Source of the DNA: Salticus scenicus
Lineage: Eukaryota; Arthropoda; Arachnida; Araneae; Salticidae
Direction: 5' to 3'
Assembly (NCBI GenBank): GCA_963930645.1
Contig: OZ005650.1
Coordinates: forward strand, 237,227,688-237,291,687
DNA: 64,000 nt
In this document: one piece after another, positions 1-11,105 of the stretch
How the letters are laid out: each line of letters opens with the position of its first letter
How positions within the stretch are numbered: position 1 is the stretch's first letter
The notes under the pieces: model-generated
Told to the model about the DNA's origin: nothing
What the model saw: the letters and a program-made list of their open reading frames with translations, nothing else
Database searches by the model: none
Program-made: the position numbers and the translations under genes

Positions 1-650
1 GACCCGCCGTCCCCGTTTTAGACAACTCTCCCCTAGTTATCTTTGATTAAATAATACGGAGATTGCTTTGTGAAAACAGTGGTATTCAAAAAAGTTACTA
101 CGTCGACTCCTATAGTACGTCAATTTTGTAAATATCTGAAAATCTTGAGACTGCTTGATCTAAATACCAGCAGGTATTAATATTGTTTGTTACATATGTA
201 TTGAATATTGATTAGTCATTTGTTTTTCTAATGTATCACATTTCTGAGAAGTGTCTTTTGCAGGTGCTTTTAAATATGAGTTGAAATTCTTCAAAATTAA
301 GGAAATAATAAATGATCATAATACATTTTGCACTGTAAAAAGAAATTGCAGCAAATTTATGGATTTTTGCCCGTCAGCAAAAGTTTCTGTCAAATACCCC
401 TTAATTAATGTTTTGCCCGTAATTTAACTATTTTAAATACTACTTTATATATAAATCACTTAAATCAATTTTTGTATTATTCTTTCGAAGCTATGTACTA
501 CAAACGATTAATGGAGATTACTCTTAAAAATTGGTAAATGACTGCTGTTATAGTGGACCTTGTGGTATAGCAGAAAAAACCATTTCGTATCAGAAAACAG
601 AGATTTGCGCGCTTTATAGGTAAGTAACGGCCTTGGCCGTAAAAATTAAA
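1..650. other. A+T-rich unassigned sequence
   Basis: No gene, RNA or repeat family was recognised. The only small feature is a short palindrome, ACGGCCTTGGCCGT, near 628-641. Confidence 0.5.
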
Positions 651-667
651 TGGGTTGAGGCACGTAC

Positions 668-699
<32 letters not shown>

Positions 700-716
700 C
701 TACGTGCCTCAACCCA
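651..716. repeat. Perfect 16-bp inverted repeat around a TA run
   Basis: The arm TGGGTTGAGGCACGTA at 651-666 is perfectly reverse-complemented at 701-716. The intervening 34 bases are essentially alternating TA, so the whole would extrude as a hairpin or cruciform. It may be a TA microsatellite expanded inside a palindrome or the core of a foldback element. Confidence 0.85.
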
Positions 717-911
717 TATATATATATTTTTTTTTTTAACAGTGCAGCTTTAAAGGGTTTTGATATCTCTTTCGTGCATTACTCAACATACAGGTAATAG
801 ATTTTTCGATGTTTAAATTTCGGATGTCCTCTGTATCTTCTACTTCTTGTGGGATTACCTTTTCAAGAATAGTGGTTTTGTAATTAGAAAATGATTCGAT
901 GTGTTAAATTC

Positions 912-1286
912 GTATTGATATGTATAAAGGATTTAAGTCCAAAAATGTCGATTTTGAGTTAAGTAAATTGTCAGACTCAGAAAAAAATTCTCTGTCGATT
1001 GGTATAAAGGATTTAAGTGTATGTCATTTAGTCTCTGAGAAAATCCATTGGTAAAAAAAGATTCAAGTGAGAAATTTAGCATTCATGTATGGTATAAAAT
1101 ATTTAATTCAGTTTTTTCCGATATTAAATGAAGGTTGACAATCATTGAATGGTATAAAGGGTATAAGTCAACGAAATCCCTTTTTCGTAATCAATTTTTC
1201 TGATTAGATTTTAATTAGTATAACTTTATTTTACGGCTCCTGAAAAATCAAGAATATGGACTTAAATCCTTTATACTTATCAGTAC
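912..1286. mobile_element. Small TIR element with repeated GGTATAAAGGATTTAAG motif
   Basis: The left end (912-940) and right end (1258-1286) are inverted copies matching at about 27 of 29 positions; the shared core is GTATAAAGGATTTAAGTCC. Degenerate direct copies of the core recur inside near 1001, 1049, 1089 and 1149. The element has no coding capacity and no clear target duplication. Terminal plus internal copies of one motif suggest a non-autonomous DNA transposon with several transposase-binding sites, but the superfamily is unknown. Confidence 0.6.
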
Positions 1287-2502
1287 AGAAATAACACTTA
1301 AAGTATCAATTTTATTTCTCGTTTTCTATGACCTCCGTCATCAGTCACAGCTGAGTCATCATATGAACCATTGTAACATTTGAAGAGCCTAACATCACTT
1401 ATATTTAAAATGTTTCGAAAAAGAATTTTTTTTAGACACTTGTACAGAATATGTGTCTGTATTAAAAAGGTGTATCTGCAGGTTTTTTTTTTATTTATTT
1501 ATTCATTTCCTACATAAATCTTGACTTCGTCAGTATTTACACAAAATTTTGCACGAGTCCATGAATATATATATATTGTTTTCCTAATATTATTTGCGGC
1601 TATCATTTGGAAATGAGCGAAAAATTTTTCCCTTTCTTCAGTATTGATACTTTTTCAACTTTGTCTTAAACATTTACAGTCTGAGTCTTTAAAAGATTTT
1701 GCTTCTATGATTCTTCTATTTAGATTTCTGCGGAATTCGATGCATTTTGAACCGTTAGATGAGTTGATATTCGATATGTAACTGTATCGTTTTACGCTTT
1801 GTGTTTCCTACCATCCATGAGGATCTCTAACTGTCTTCCTATAAAGTATTTTTGGATTACATACGCTTGGATCTTTGACCGTAAACCTACACACAGGACT
1901 TTATCTTTTAAAATCTTACTATTGTCTCCAGTAAGCCTGACACTATAATGCACCGAAACGTGTCTCTTTACATGCGTACACGTCAGACGGCGCCTTATTT
2001 TATTCGCTGTCAGTATTGCACCAAAAAATTTGCATTACTTTCTCGTATATTAAATAGCATTTGAAACTACTATGAAAAAAAAACTCTTTCTTATTAGCAC
2101 AAATTATTATTACTTCATTACGCAACAAAGAACAACAATCGTTGTTAAACAAACACAAACTTCGTATGCTAAGAAACGTAAACAAATGATTTACTTGCTT
2201 TGGCTGCTATATATGTACTTTCACACTCTTTTCAATGGACATAGATAGTGCTGCCATCTGGTAGATAATAATGTAGGAATTCATTTATTTATTTGTGTCT
2301 ATGGAAAAAGGTATAATTTTGTATGATTCACAACATTTAAGTCAATTTTTAAATTTTTTGACTAACGTTGATTTGCTTCAAAACCACCAGCTTATTAAAT
2401 ACATTAAAAGAACTGTTTCAGTGCTGCTTTTTTTATTTTATTATTTCCCTAGCATCGGTTACTATATATTTTTCTTAAAATTTCTTTTGTATAGCTTTAA
2501 CA
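1287..2502. other. A+T-rich unassigned sequence
   Basis: No supported gene. Short open frames here have low-complexity translations and no domain signature. Confidence 0.5.
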
Positions 2503-2690
2503 TAGGAGCCCCTTTGGCAGCTTTATTTTTTTTTTTATTCTCATTTTGGCGATGAATTGAGCTGGCTATCGCAATTGCGTAAAAGTCTTGGCAAGAAACG
2601 CCCTAGCTTCTTCGGTACCAAATTTAAAAACTTTTCAAGGAGTTCTATACTATAGTTATTATATTTCTTTAGTACATTTTTTTTTCAATT
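2503..2690 (+). repeat. Dispersed ~190-bp repeat, copy A
   Basis: This stretch resembles 46085-46260 (same strand) and 49512-49717 (opposite strand). The shared segments include GGCGATGAATTGAGCTGGC-like and CTTCGGTACCAAATTT-like blocks in the same order. The other two copies lie in or next to the Helitron-like cluster, so this is probably a solitary copy of a component of those elements. Confidence 0.5.
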
Positions 2691-2702
2691 TCATTTTAAA
2701 TA

Positions 2703-3300
2703 CACTACCATTCCATAAATGACCGGACACTTTCGATTTCAGACGTTTTTTTAAAATATCTCAAAAAGTACTAAATAAATCATCTTCAAACTTGAGGAGT
2801 GTAAAGAAAATGTTATACCTTACACATTTCAGTTACAGTTTTGTGCCGAAAGTGAAAGGGGAACTGTGAAGAAGTAACTTTTCATATTTTGGTTTTATTT
2901 GCATTTCCAAATAAATTTAATAATTAAATACTTTATTTTCAATAAATAAAATTTCTCTTTATATCTCCCGATTACATACGGTAGAGACATAAAAATTTAT
3001 ACAGCTAATAAAAAAGAGCCCCATAATCTCATGCTACAGCCAGATTGCATTTCAGGAGGTGATGTCAAACAAGGTGATGTCAAACAAGGTGTTTTACAAG
3101 GTGATGTCAAACACTTTTATTTTTCTTTAAGGTTTTACAGGCCCCTCTTTCACTTTCCGCAAAAAACTTAAACTGAAATGTATGAGGTATAACATGTTCT
3201 TTGCACTTTTGAAATTTCAGGATATTTGTTTAATACTTTTTCAGATATTTTTAAAAATGTCTGAAATCGAAAGTGTCCGGCCATTCACGGAAAGGTAGCG
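2703..3300. mobile_element. Long-TIR MITE of Tc1/mariner type
   Basis: A 598-bp element flanked by TA on both sides (2701-2702 and 3301-3302). The termini are long inverted repeats: CACTACCATTCC... is mirrored by ...GGAAAGGTAGCG, then a well-conserved block with GGACACTTTCGATTTCAGAC, then a weaker region, about 170 bp per arm. The centre carries three near-copies of GGTGATGTCAAACA at 3058-3112 and an A+T-rich tract. No transposase is encoded. The TA duplication supports Tc1/mariner-type mobilisation. Confidence 0.75.
2891..2960 (+). repeat. 70-bp segment also present at 51581-51650
   Basis: The segment starting GGTTTTATTT and containing ATAAATTTAATAATTAAATA is repeated with few differences at 51581-51650. 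Here it sits in the centre of the MITE at 2703-3300, but the distant copy lacks the TIRs. It is either an older repeat the MITE captured or the distant copy is a decayed MITE core. Confidence 0.55.
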
Positions 3301-3598
3301 TATTTAAAAACAATTTTGCACTTTCATTTTTTTTTCGACATAAAACGGAATATATTTATTTATTTATTTTTGGTTCATGAATCATGGAATCTCCCGATAC
3401 ATAATTTTAATAGTTTTAATAAATTTTTAACAGTCAAATTTAAGTCAGGAAGTTTGTTTACTCTCAGAAATTTCCATTTTTAAAATTAAATTTAAATATT
3501 TTCCGTCTATTTTAATTTATTAGAAATGGACAATATTCCTGTGACGTCACCGTAGGTAAAATCGCCGAACACGTGGCCGATATTTTGTAAAGAAATTA

Positions 3599-4878
3599 CG
3601 AGGGTTGCTATTTATATTTCTGGCCTTGGCAACAGTAAGTGTTGCTAGGCGACCGCAGACGATTTTAATCGAAAGTTTGATATTTTTAAACGTAAATTCA
3701 GCAGACGATTTACCATTATAGCTTTATTTGTGTTGTTGACAGTAAATTGAAAAGTTCTTCTCTTTCAAAAAATGGAATTGAATCGTGAAAATTTTCGTGC
3801 GATTATTTTTCATAAATTTCGACGTGGATTGTCAAGACAAGAGTGCTTCGATGAACTTAATTCTTTAGACAGCGATAAAGCGCCATCCTACAGCACTGTA
3901 AAAAATTGGTATAACGAATTTAATCGTGGTCGATGTTCGATCCAGGACGAATCCCGTGCAGGTCGTCCAAAATCCGTTGTTGTACCAGAAAAGATCGATG
4001 CTGTGCGTGAACTGATAAACAAGATCGTCATGTGACATACCGTGAGATTGAGGCGTCTTTGGACATTAGTATGACTAGCATCAATAAAATATTGCATGAA
4101 CATTTGAGCGTAAAAAAAATTTGTTCGCGTTGGATCCCGCATAATCTGACAAACGCTCAAAAAAGGCTCGTGTCGATTGGTGCAAGGAAATGTTGGAAAA
4201 ATACGTTCAAGGTACATCAAAGGCTGTGTATAACATTTACACAGGTGACGAATCATGGATCTATGCATATGAGCCGGAAACAAAACAGCAATCAACTTTA
4301 TGGGTCTTCCAAGGCGAGGCAAAACCAACAAAAGTTGTTCGAGGAAGATGCACATCGAAACAAATGATTGCCTGTTTCTTCGCCATTAACGGTCATGTGG
4401 CAACAGTGGCATTAGAGCAACGCAGGACGGTCAATTCTGAATGGTACACGACCATTTGTTTGCCAGAAGTCATCGGAAAAATTCGAAAAAAGCAGAAGAA
4501 CAGGCGAATCATTCTTCATCATGACAATGCGAGCTCTCACACATCGACTCAAACAAATGCATTTCTGACTGAGCGAAAGATCGAACTGATGGGTCATCCG
4601 CCGTATAGCTCTGATTTGGCACCCAATGACTTCTTCTTATTCCCACACATCAAAACTAAATTACGTGGACAACGATTTTCGACCCCCGAAGAAGCGGTTG
4701 ATGCATTCAAAACGCATGTTTTGGAGTTACCTCAATCGGACTGGAAAAAGTGCTTTGAAAATTGGTTCAAACGCATATTGATCATCATGGAGAATATTTT
4801 GAAAAACAATAAAACCAATTTCGATCCTACATATTTGTTTTTTCATTATTAGGCCAGAAATATAAATAGCAACCCTCG
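3599..4878 (+). mobile_element. mariner transposon, complete length
   Basis: A 1280-bp element bounded by TA duplications at 3597-3598 and 4879-4880. The 27-bp terminal inverted repeats (3599-3625, beginning CGAGGGTTGCTATTTATA, and 4852-4878) match perfectly. It contains one transposase gene with a DD34D catalytic pattern, the hallmark of mariner. Intact ends with a broken gene mean it could be moved only by a transposase supplied in trans. Confidence 0.95.
3772..4812 (+). pseudogene. mariner transposase, broken by three frameshifts
   Basis: Cut-and-paste transposase that binds the TIRs through N-terminal helix-turn-helix motifs and cuts with a DD34D RNase H-fold domain. The start is the ATG at 3772. 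Frame 1 reads to a stop at 4033-4035. Homologous reading continues from about 4032 in a second frame (...SVKKICSRWIPHNL...) to about 4165. It then shifts to a third frame holding the catalytic motifs YTGDESWIYA, ILHHDNASSH and YSSDLAPNDFFLF; the last two aspartates are 34 residues apart. A third shift near 4770 puts the C-terminal IDHHGEYF-type ending back in frame 1, stopping at 4810-4812. The second break lies at an A run near 4160, suggesting slippage. No functional protein is expected. Confidence 0.93.
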
Positions 4879-4880
4879 TA

Positions 4881-5329
4881 GATTCAAGATGCCATTTATT
4901 GTTACGCATAACATTTTCCTAAATATTTCTGCAGTGAAACTTAATAATAATGTTCAAACAAGAACAAAAGAGAAATGTAAACAACTGAATCGAATGATAA
5001 AGTTAAGACTATTCCATATCGTAAAATTGCAGAACATTTTATGTATACACACACATATACATATATATATAATGAATAAAAGATTAATAAGAACATTTTA
5101 TACACACACACATATATATAGACATCAAAGCTTAAATAATTAGAATTTCAATCACTTTAATAAAGGAATTTACTAAATGGAACATCCATTTAAATTTGTT
5201 AACATCGCCACAGTTCACACGGCAACTTTTAATATACGTATGTTGATTAATATTAAAGTATATTACTAAAACTGGATTAAAAACAAAACAAAGTTATCAC
5301 TATATCACTCTTACTTCAATTTCATATAA
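4881..5329. other. A+T-rich sequence with CA/TA microsatellites
   Basis: Two short CA/TA tracts at about 5046-5070 and 5101-5120. No gene recognised. Confidence 0.5.
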
Positions 5330-5529
5330 NNNNNNNNNNNNNNNNNNNNNNNNNNNNNNNNNNNNNNNNNNNNNNNNNNNNNNNNNNNNNNNNNNNNNNN
5401 NNNNNNNNNNNNNNNNNNNNNNNNNNNNNNNNNNNNNNNNNNNNNNNNNNNNNNNNNNNNNNNNNNNNNNNNNNNNNNNNNNNNNNNNNNNNNNNNNNNN
5501 NNNNNNNNNNNNNNNNNNNNNNNNNNNNN
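5330..5529. other. Assembly gap (200 N)
   Basis: Exactly 200 N, the same size as the gap at 41530-41729, which points to a fixed-length scaffold gap of unknown true size. Confidence 0.99.
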
Positions 5530-6990
5530 TCTGTAACTCTTAGAAATAATATTGCAAGATAAAAATTTGCAAGCCACAATGCTTTGTTATGGTAGAGTTG
5601 AGGATTGTTTCCCTAACCAGCTGATATTCTTGTAGCCTCGAACCCAAAGTGGGAATATGGTCCATTGCCATTATTATTCCAGAAATTTTAACTTTTAGTA
5701 ATTTAAAAAAAGTTAATTATAAATATTTTCAGATAAATTTCTTAGTTAACTAATGACGTCATATCCTTCTGAAATCATAATAAATTCAAACAAATTAACT
5801 TTACTTTTTTAAAAACATATGTAAATAATAATACGTAATATAGTTATAATGCATTCTTATAATATTAAGAAATAAATCCCAAAGGATTACATGGTTAGAG
5901 GAAAGGGTTAATCTTATTAATGTGCAGCCTTAAGTTCCCACATTTTAGAGCTACCAAGAATCCTGTGTAGATTACAAAACATATCTATCTATCTATCTAT
6001 CTATCTATATATATATATATATATATATTCTAAGCAGAAATCGACCGCTAAATATATCTTCCAACTTATCAGACTAATACTTAATCGTTTATGTGTAAAA
6101 AATAGGCTGTGTCAAATCATAAGCTGGATTAAAATGTTTATACTATTCTTTTGTATTTCTTGCAATAACTGACAAAATATTGGAATTTGATGAATTTATT
6201 TCTAATAAATACTTTAATAAACAAGAATTTCCTTTTCACATCTTTGTTCAAAATTATTTTATTAAAAAAAAAAAAAAAAATGATAAAAAATAAATTCTTT
6301 TTTTTTTTCTTGTTTGGCACAGTTGAAAAATACTTTAGTGGTTTAAAATTTGATAAGTATTTTTGTCAGATATTGGAAATTCCATACGATGAAATGAAGG
6401 AATCAAAACGATAAATGAATAAGATTTATCCAGTCGAATGTTCGATCCTTCTTTCGAAAATTGTAACAATTTTCTTTGACATTTTTCGCTTTAAAGATTC
6501 AATGTTACCTTTTCTTTAAAAATGTCATCTTATAGAAGTCTGGATTCATAAAAACTTCATCTGTTAAACGAGAATTTTCAACTAAAGTAGTATTAGAATA
6601 AAGTGATAATAAAAATACATAATTATATATGAAATTTTCAATAGATAATTTATTTTTAATGAATTTTAATATTAAATAACTTCAGAATACTTGAATCTAA
6701 AAATATTTTATGTCATATAAATTCAGTAAAATCATATAAAAATATGTTATCAAATTATACATGGTTTTCGTTGTATTATTAGAATTTAAATAAACATCAA
6801 ATACGATGAGACGAGCTTAGAGGGGCACACTACCACAACTTCCATTTGTCGCTCAATGTTGCAACTTGGTGGATCAAGAAGTGGAGACAAGCTACACGTA
6901 TACATCCCAACAGTAGACAGTAAAATAATAATAATAATAATTGTAATAAATAAAAATAACGAATCGCTCTAGGCAATACAAAATAGGTAA
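5530..6990. other. A+T-rich unassigned sequence with TATC/TA microsatellite
   Basis: Contains a (TATC)n-(TA)n tract at about 5982-6028 and A/T runs near 6262-6310. No gene or repeat family recognised. Confidence 0.5.
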
Positions 6991-6992
6991 TA

Positions 6993-7710
6993 CACACTCA
7001 AGAGCCAAAACATTATGACCACCCCTACATTTTCCAATGAACTCGCCTGAATGACATGGAAGGTACGTGATCAGGTGGGAGTTGTATTTAACTTCTGTTG
7101 GAGAGTCTCAAGTATCATTCTTTCGCTTACTTTTATGTGTGATGGGAAAGGCTGCGGACCTAAGCGAATTTGATAGAGGGCAGATTGTAATGGCTCAATA
7201 GCTCGGAACAAGCATTTCCGAAACTGCACGACTCGTGGGTTGCTCGCGATCTACAGTTGTTAGTACTTATCCAAAGTGGATGAATGACGGTGAAACCAGC
7301 GGTAGACGACATGGTATTGGACGTACACACGTTATCAAAGAAAAAGGTCGTCGGAGATTGTCGCGCTTGGTGAAGCAAAACCGGAGCCAGACAGTGGCTC
7401 AGCTGACAGCCCAATACAAAGCAGGGTCAAGAAGAATTGTATCGCAGCACACAGGAGCACAGCGGACACTGTTGGATATGGGGTTACGCAGCAGACGTCC
7501 CACTCATGTGCCTCTGCTGACCAAGCGTTATCGCCAACTACGTCTACGCTGGGCCCGGGAACACCGTGCCTGGACCATAGATCAGTGGAAGAGATTTGCC
7601 TGGTCAGATGAATCACGATTTGTCATTCATCACGCCGATGGCCGTGTCAAGATACACCGTCTTCCAAGCGAATGGTTGCTGCCTCAATATACGTCAGGAT
7701 ACACAGGTTT
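6993..7710 (+). mobile_element. Tc1-like transposon, 3'-truncated
   Basis: The 5' end begins after a TA at 6991-6992 with CACTCAAGAGCCAAAACATT, a Tc1-like terminus. Homology covers the 5' untranslated region and the N-terminal half of the transposase, and stops at about 7708 in a T run. No matching 3' TIR was found downstream; a weak GTCATAGTGTTA at 8161-8172 is too short to count. Confidence 0.8.
7142..7708 (+). pseudogene. Tc1-like transposase, N-terminal half
   Basis: The ATG at 7142 opens with MGKAADLSEFDRGQIVMA, followed by an in-frame TAG at 7199-7201. The same frame then continues through the paired-like helix-turn-helix region (ETARLVGCSRSTVVSTY), a GRRR-type basic linker and the second DNA-binding segment. 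It reaches the first catalytic aspartate in FAWSDESRF, then HADGRVKIHRLPSEWLLPQ, before the frame runs into a poly-T tract. The second and third catalytic residues are absent, so the fragment is inactive. Tc1 transposases are usually about 340 residues; about 190 codons remain. Confidence 0.9.
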
Positions 7711-8492
7711 TTTTTTATTTTTTTTTTTCTGTCGATCATAAAATTATACCGGAAGAAATATTTGGTATTACGGACGCTGCCTCTGGTTCTAGTTTAGTCT
7801 GTTCCATGTAACTGCCAAAAATACTAAAACGTACTTTACCCAGCCCAAAACCTCTCAATTGACAGAACACTAGAACAAATACATCTTAAACTTCGTATAC
7901 TTCATCCAATCATGTGACGTTAAAAAAAAAAAAAGTATGTCTAAGCAGCAGAGAAGATAGAAAGTGGCAGAAACATCTGGCGGCTGAGATTGTTACTTCC
8001 TAGAATGGTCGATAATTTGCTATGGAAAAAACGAAATATTCCAAAACTAGAATAACAATAAAGAGGACACGCCTGTGTCAAAATCATCTCTGGATAAAAC
8101 TCGTTTTTTCGATCATATTGCACGATCTTCGATGTTTGAGAATACAAGTTTGGACTCAAGGGTCATAGTGTTACGTCTCCAGAACGTACTTCAGTTTAAA
8201 TGACGAGGATAGTATGCTAACAATTTTACGGAATAAATTAAAATTTCACAGGTCTCAAAAAGGTTTTAGGGATTTTGCTTTTGATTTATGTGAGTAATTA
8301 TGTGTGTGTCCATTTCCCCATAGTATGGAAAAGATGGGCACGTTGAAGACCTTCGCGTGTATCTTTAAATTAATGTGTTTCTGGCACCTACGTTAAATTC
8401 CTTGCATAAAATTCGAAATATATAGGTATATACCTTCATTTAAACAGATTCAATGATTATTTTTATTTTGTTACATTAAATATACATATATA
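7711..8492. other. Unassigned sequence between Tc1 fragment and LTR element
   Basis: A+T-rich with no supported gene. The retrotransposon begins at 8493 after a short TA-rich stretch. Confidence 0.5.
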
Positions 8493-9013
8493 TGTGGTAG
8501 CGAGCCCTTACTTCCCCTAACATTGGAATCCAAAGCTGCCCAGTTTCCTTTTGCCGTAGCCTGAACTCCGAAGCGGGATGAACTAGCGACTGACGAAGAG
8601 CGCAGAATTTTACCGGAAAGATGCAACTGTGACGTAGACGGGCTCCGCTTCCGGAACGTACGTCTGCTAAGAGCGTTGGGAAAGAGAAGTTCAGTCGACG
8701 AACGGATGACAAGGCATGCACATTTGACGAGTGTATCGCTTGTTTAGACGACGTTTACCAGTGCCGGAGCTTGATGCAAGACCGCGTGCTTTTGTTTTGA
8801 AGTAACTGAAAAGTGAACTTATGAGTGATTTATTTGTGCCACGAACTATGTTAGACGAAATGTTAAACGAACATTTGAGCAATACAACTTCAATCCATAT
8901 TAACGTTTTGTATATTTGTACATAGTACTTTAATTTTCTATTAAATTTTAAATGGTTAGTAATTAATTGAATTAGTACTTTGTGTTTTAAAAGCCCACAT
9001 AAGTCGGATCCTA
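8493..9013 (+). repeat. 5' LTR
   Basis: Starts TGTGGTAGCGAGCCC and ends GTCGGATCCTA, alignable throughout with 12335-12854. It should hold the promoter and polyadenylation signals; ATTAAA-type sequences lie near the 3' end (about 8940). A primer-binding site was not identified with confidence after the LTR. Confidence 0.93.
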
Positions 9014-9072
9014 AAGAAAAAATCAGAAGTGGGATGGATCGTAAATTTTAATTTAGCGTAAATTTTGATATA

Positions 9073-9152
9073 ACGTGAACTTTTAAAATATAGACTGAAT
9101 TTTTAAAACATAGACTGAACTTTTGAAATATTGACTGAACTTTTAAAAACAG
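9073..9152 (+). repeat. 20-nt tandem repeat in the retrotransposon leader
   Basis: Four imperfect copies of a unit like GACTGAACTTTTAAAATATA begin at about 9073, 9093, 9113 and 9133, upstream of gag. The position would suit a packaging or translation-control element, but that is inference. Confidence 0.75.
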
Positions 9153-9434
9153 TGTTGAAGTTTCTTCGCATGCTTAATCATGCTAAGAATAGTGATTACA
9201 ATACAGAATATTACGTCTGGTCTCAGATTCATATTGGATGAATAATTTTTAAAGTGTGTAGTGATGCTTCATGATCGACAGAAATTTACACACCTATGAA
9301 ATGTTCTGCAAAGTGTTCAAGGATTAAAAGCGACAGATCGAAGACTGGACGGAAATTTGAGCCGTAAATTTAGAACAACAAAGCACTTGCCGTTATTTCT
9401 GCTCTTCGAAGGTACGTAACTTTTGTTTTGTTGC

Positions 9435-11105
9435 ATGATGGTCTCATTAGGGGACATTCCTAAAATCGGTGTTGCACTGGGGACGGAGAAATATAATAAA
9501 ATTAAAATTCTGCATCGGTTTCTCTTTAATGACGAAGGTGATAGAAAAAACAGATGCAGAATAAAAAAATTTACAGGATTTAATTTTGTCGTTGACGATG
9601 ACGATTATATTCAAAAACAGAAGTTTATCAATGATAATTTCTCATTGAATGAATTAATAATGATCAGTAATTTGTTAAATGTCTCTTTTGATGGGAATAA
9701 AGAAGAAATACGTGACAGGTTATTATTAAAACTAAATGATATTGAATTACTCAAAGAGGAAAACTCCGACAACGATTCGGATGATGATAATTCTGAGAAT
9801 GAATTTAGCAGTGATAATGACGTCGAGAAAATTGACTCCTCAGTGCAATGTCATATTGGTAATAATGATGATAATATTATTGATAATTATGATAAAACTA
9901 AAAAGAGTAATATTCATTCTGAAAATAGTAAAAATGTTGGAACACATGGTGCATTAATATCATTTAATGATTTTGAAAATAGTATTGCCAAATTTAGCGG
10001 TGAGCCGCATGAAAATATAATTGAATGGTTTGCTGAATTTGAAGAAATGTCGAATATGTTTAATCTTAACGAACTGCAGAAAATTATTTTTTGTAAACGA
10101 TCTTTGAGCGGAAACGCTCTGCTATTCATCAAGTCTGAAAAAGCGCTATTTACATATAAAAAACTAAAAAAAGCGCTTATTGATGAATTCAGACTTGAGA
10201 TTAACTCTGCCTCATTGCATGATATCTTAAGTAAAAGGAAAATTAGAGGCAATGAATCCGTTACGAAATATTATTTTAAAATGCGTGAACTGTCTAAGAA
10301 CGGGCACATTGATGATTCCGCATTGATGCACTATGTGATCCAAGGAATTAATGATAGATCAGAACATAAAATTATGCTTTATGGGGCTAAAAATTTACAT
10401 GATTTCAAAGAAAAAATTAAATTATATGAAATTTTCAAAAAAGATAATGAGAAAAATAAATCTAGATTTGATAAAATAGATAATGCAAAATTGAAAACTG
10501 TACAATATAATATATATGAAAAATTTAGTCCTAAAAGTGAAGTAAACAAATTTTGTTATAGCTGTGGTGATAAAAACCACTTATCCAGGGACTGCCCCCA
10601 TAAGGCAAAAGGTCTGAAATGTTTTTCATGCAAGCAATTTGGGAATAAAAGTTCGGAATGTCCGGGTTCAAAACCCGAAGTTGAGGCATTGTATATTGGT
10701 ATAAATCAAAATATGAATAAACTTAAACAAATAAATAATGTAAATTTCAGTGGCATCATTGATACGGGAAGTGAAGCAACACTGTTGCGCAAGAATGCTT
10801 TTGATAAATTGAATATGAATAGATTAAATCCTATGAGTACTACTTTGAAGGGGATCGCGAAAAGTTCCATAAAGCCGTTAGGTTCATTTAATGCTGATCT
10901 TAAAGTTGACGAATTTGAAATTGAAACTAATATTTATGTTGTAAACAATGATGTAATACCATATGATATGATAATCGTTATGAATGTGTTAATGTTAAGT
11001 GAAACGACGATTAATGAAAAAGGTATTTTCGTAAAAAATAAATCTAACTCACTTGAAGTAAATTTAATAACAGTTCTTCCAGTAAATGCATATAAAAGAA
11101 AGTAA
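9435..11105 (+). CDS. Gag-protease polyprotein of LTR retrotransposon
   Basis: Forms the nucleocapsid particle and encodes the aspartic protease that processes it. The first ATG is 9435 (another at 9438); the frame is open from 9423. Numbering from 9423: a SAP-like helix-loop-helix at about residues 72-110; an acidic Asp/Ser/Asn stretch at 112-135; a retrotransposon Gag capsid-like region at about 180-340 (FSGEPHENIIEWFAEFEEM, then SVTKYYFKM); a zinc knuckle CYSCGDKNHLSRDC at 378-391; a second knuckle at 400-413 with Asn in place of the His ligand; the protease active site GIIDTGSEATLL at 445-455. The usual ILGxD-type flap end is altered (MIIVMNVLM). The frame is otherwise intact over about 556 codons. 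ORF2 overlaps the last 20 bases in another frame, an arrangement like gag-pol but without pol. Confidence 0.88.
   Translation: MMVSLGDIPKIGVALGTEKYNKIKILHRFLFNDEGDRKNRCRIKKFTGFNFVVDDDDYIQKQKFINDNFSLNELIMISNLLNVSFDGNKEEIRDRLLLKLNDIELLKEENSDNDSDDDNSENEFSSDNDVEKIDSSVQCHIGNNDDNIIDNYDKTKKSNIHSENSKNVGTHGALISFNDFENSIAKFSGEPHENIIEWFAEFEEMSNMFNLNELQKIIFCKRSLSGNALLFIKSEKALFTYKKLKKALIDEFRLEINSASLHDILSKRKIRGNESVTKYYFKMRELSKNGHIDDSALMHYVIQGINDRSEHKIMLYGAKNLHDFKEKIKLYEIFKKDNEKNKSRFDKIDNAKLKTVQYNIYEKFSPKSEVNKFCYSCGDKNHLSRDCPHKAKGLKCFSCKQFGNKSSECPGSKPEVEALYIGINQNMNKLKQINNVNFSGIIDTGSEATLLRKNAFDKLNMNRLNPMSTTLKGIAKSSIKPLGSFNADLKVDEFEIETNIYVVNNDVIPYDMIIVMNVLMLSETTINEKGIFVKNKSNSLEVNLITVLPVNAYKRK

Noticed and set aside
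5311..5579. Open frames across N
   Set aside because: Produced by the 200-N gap; the same applies at 41442-41732.
8161..8172. GTCATAGTGTTA as the missing 3' TIR of the Tc1-like element
   Set aside because: Too short and imperfect against the 5' terminus to distinguish from chance.
8476..8882. Minus-strand frames in the 5' LTR and again at 12246-12431
   Set aside because: They lie antisense in the LTRs and are repeated only because the LTRs are.
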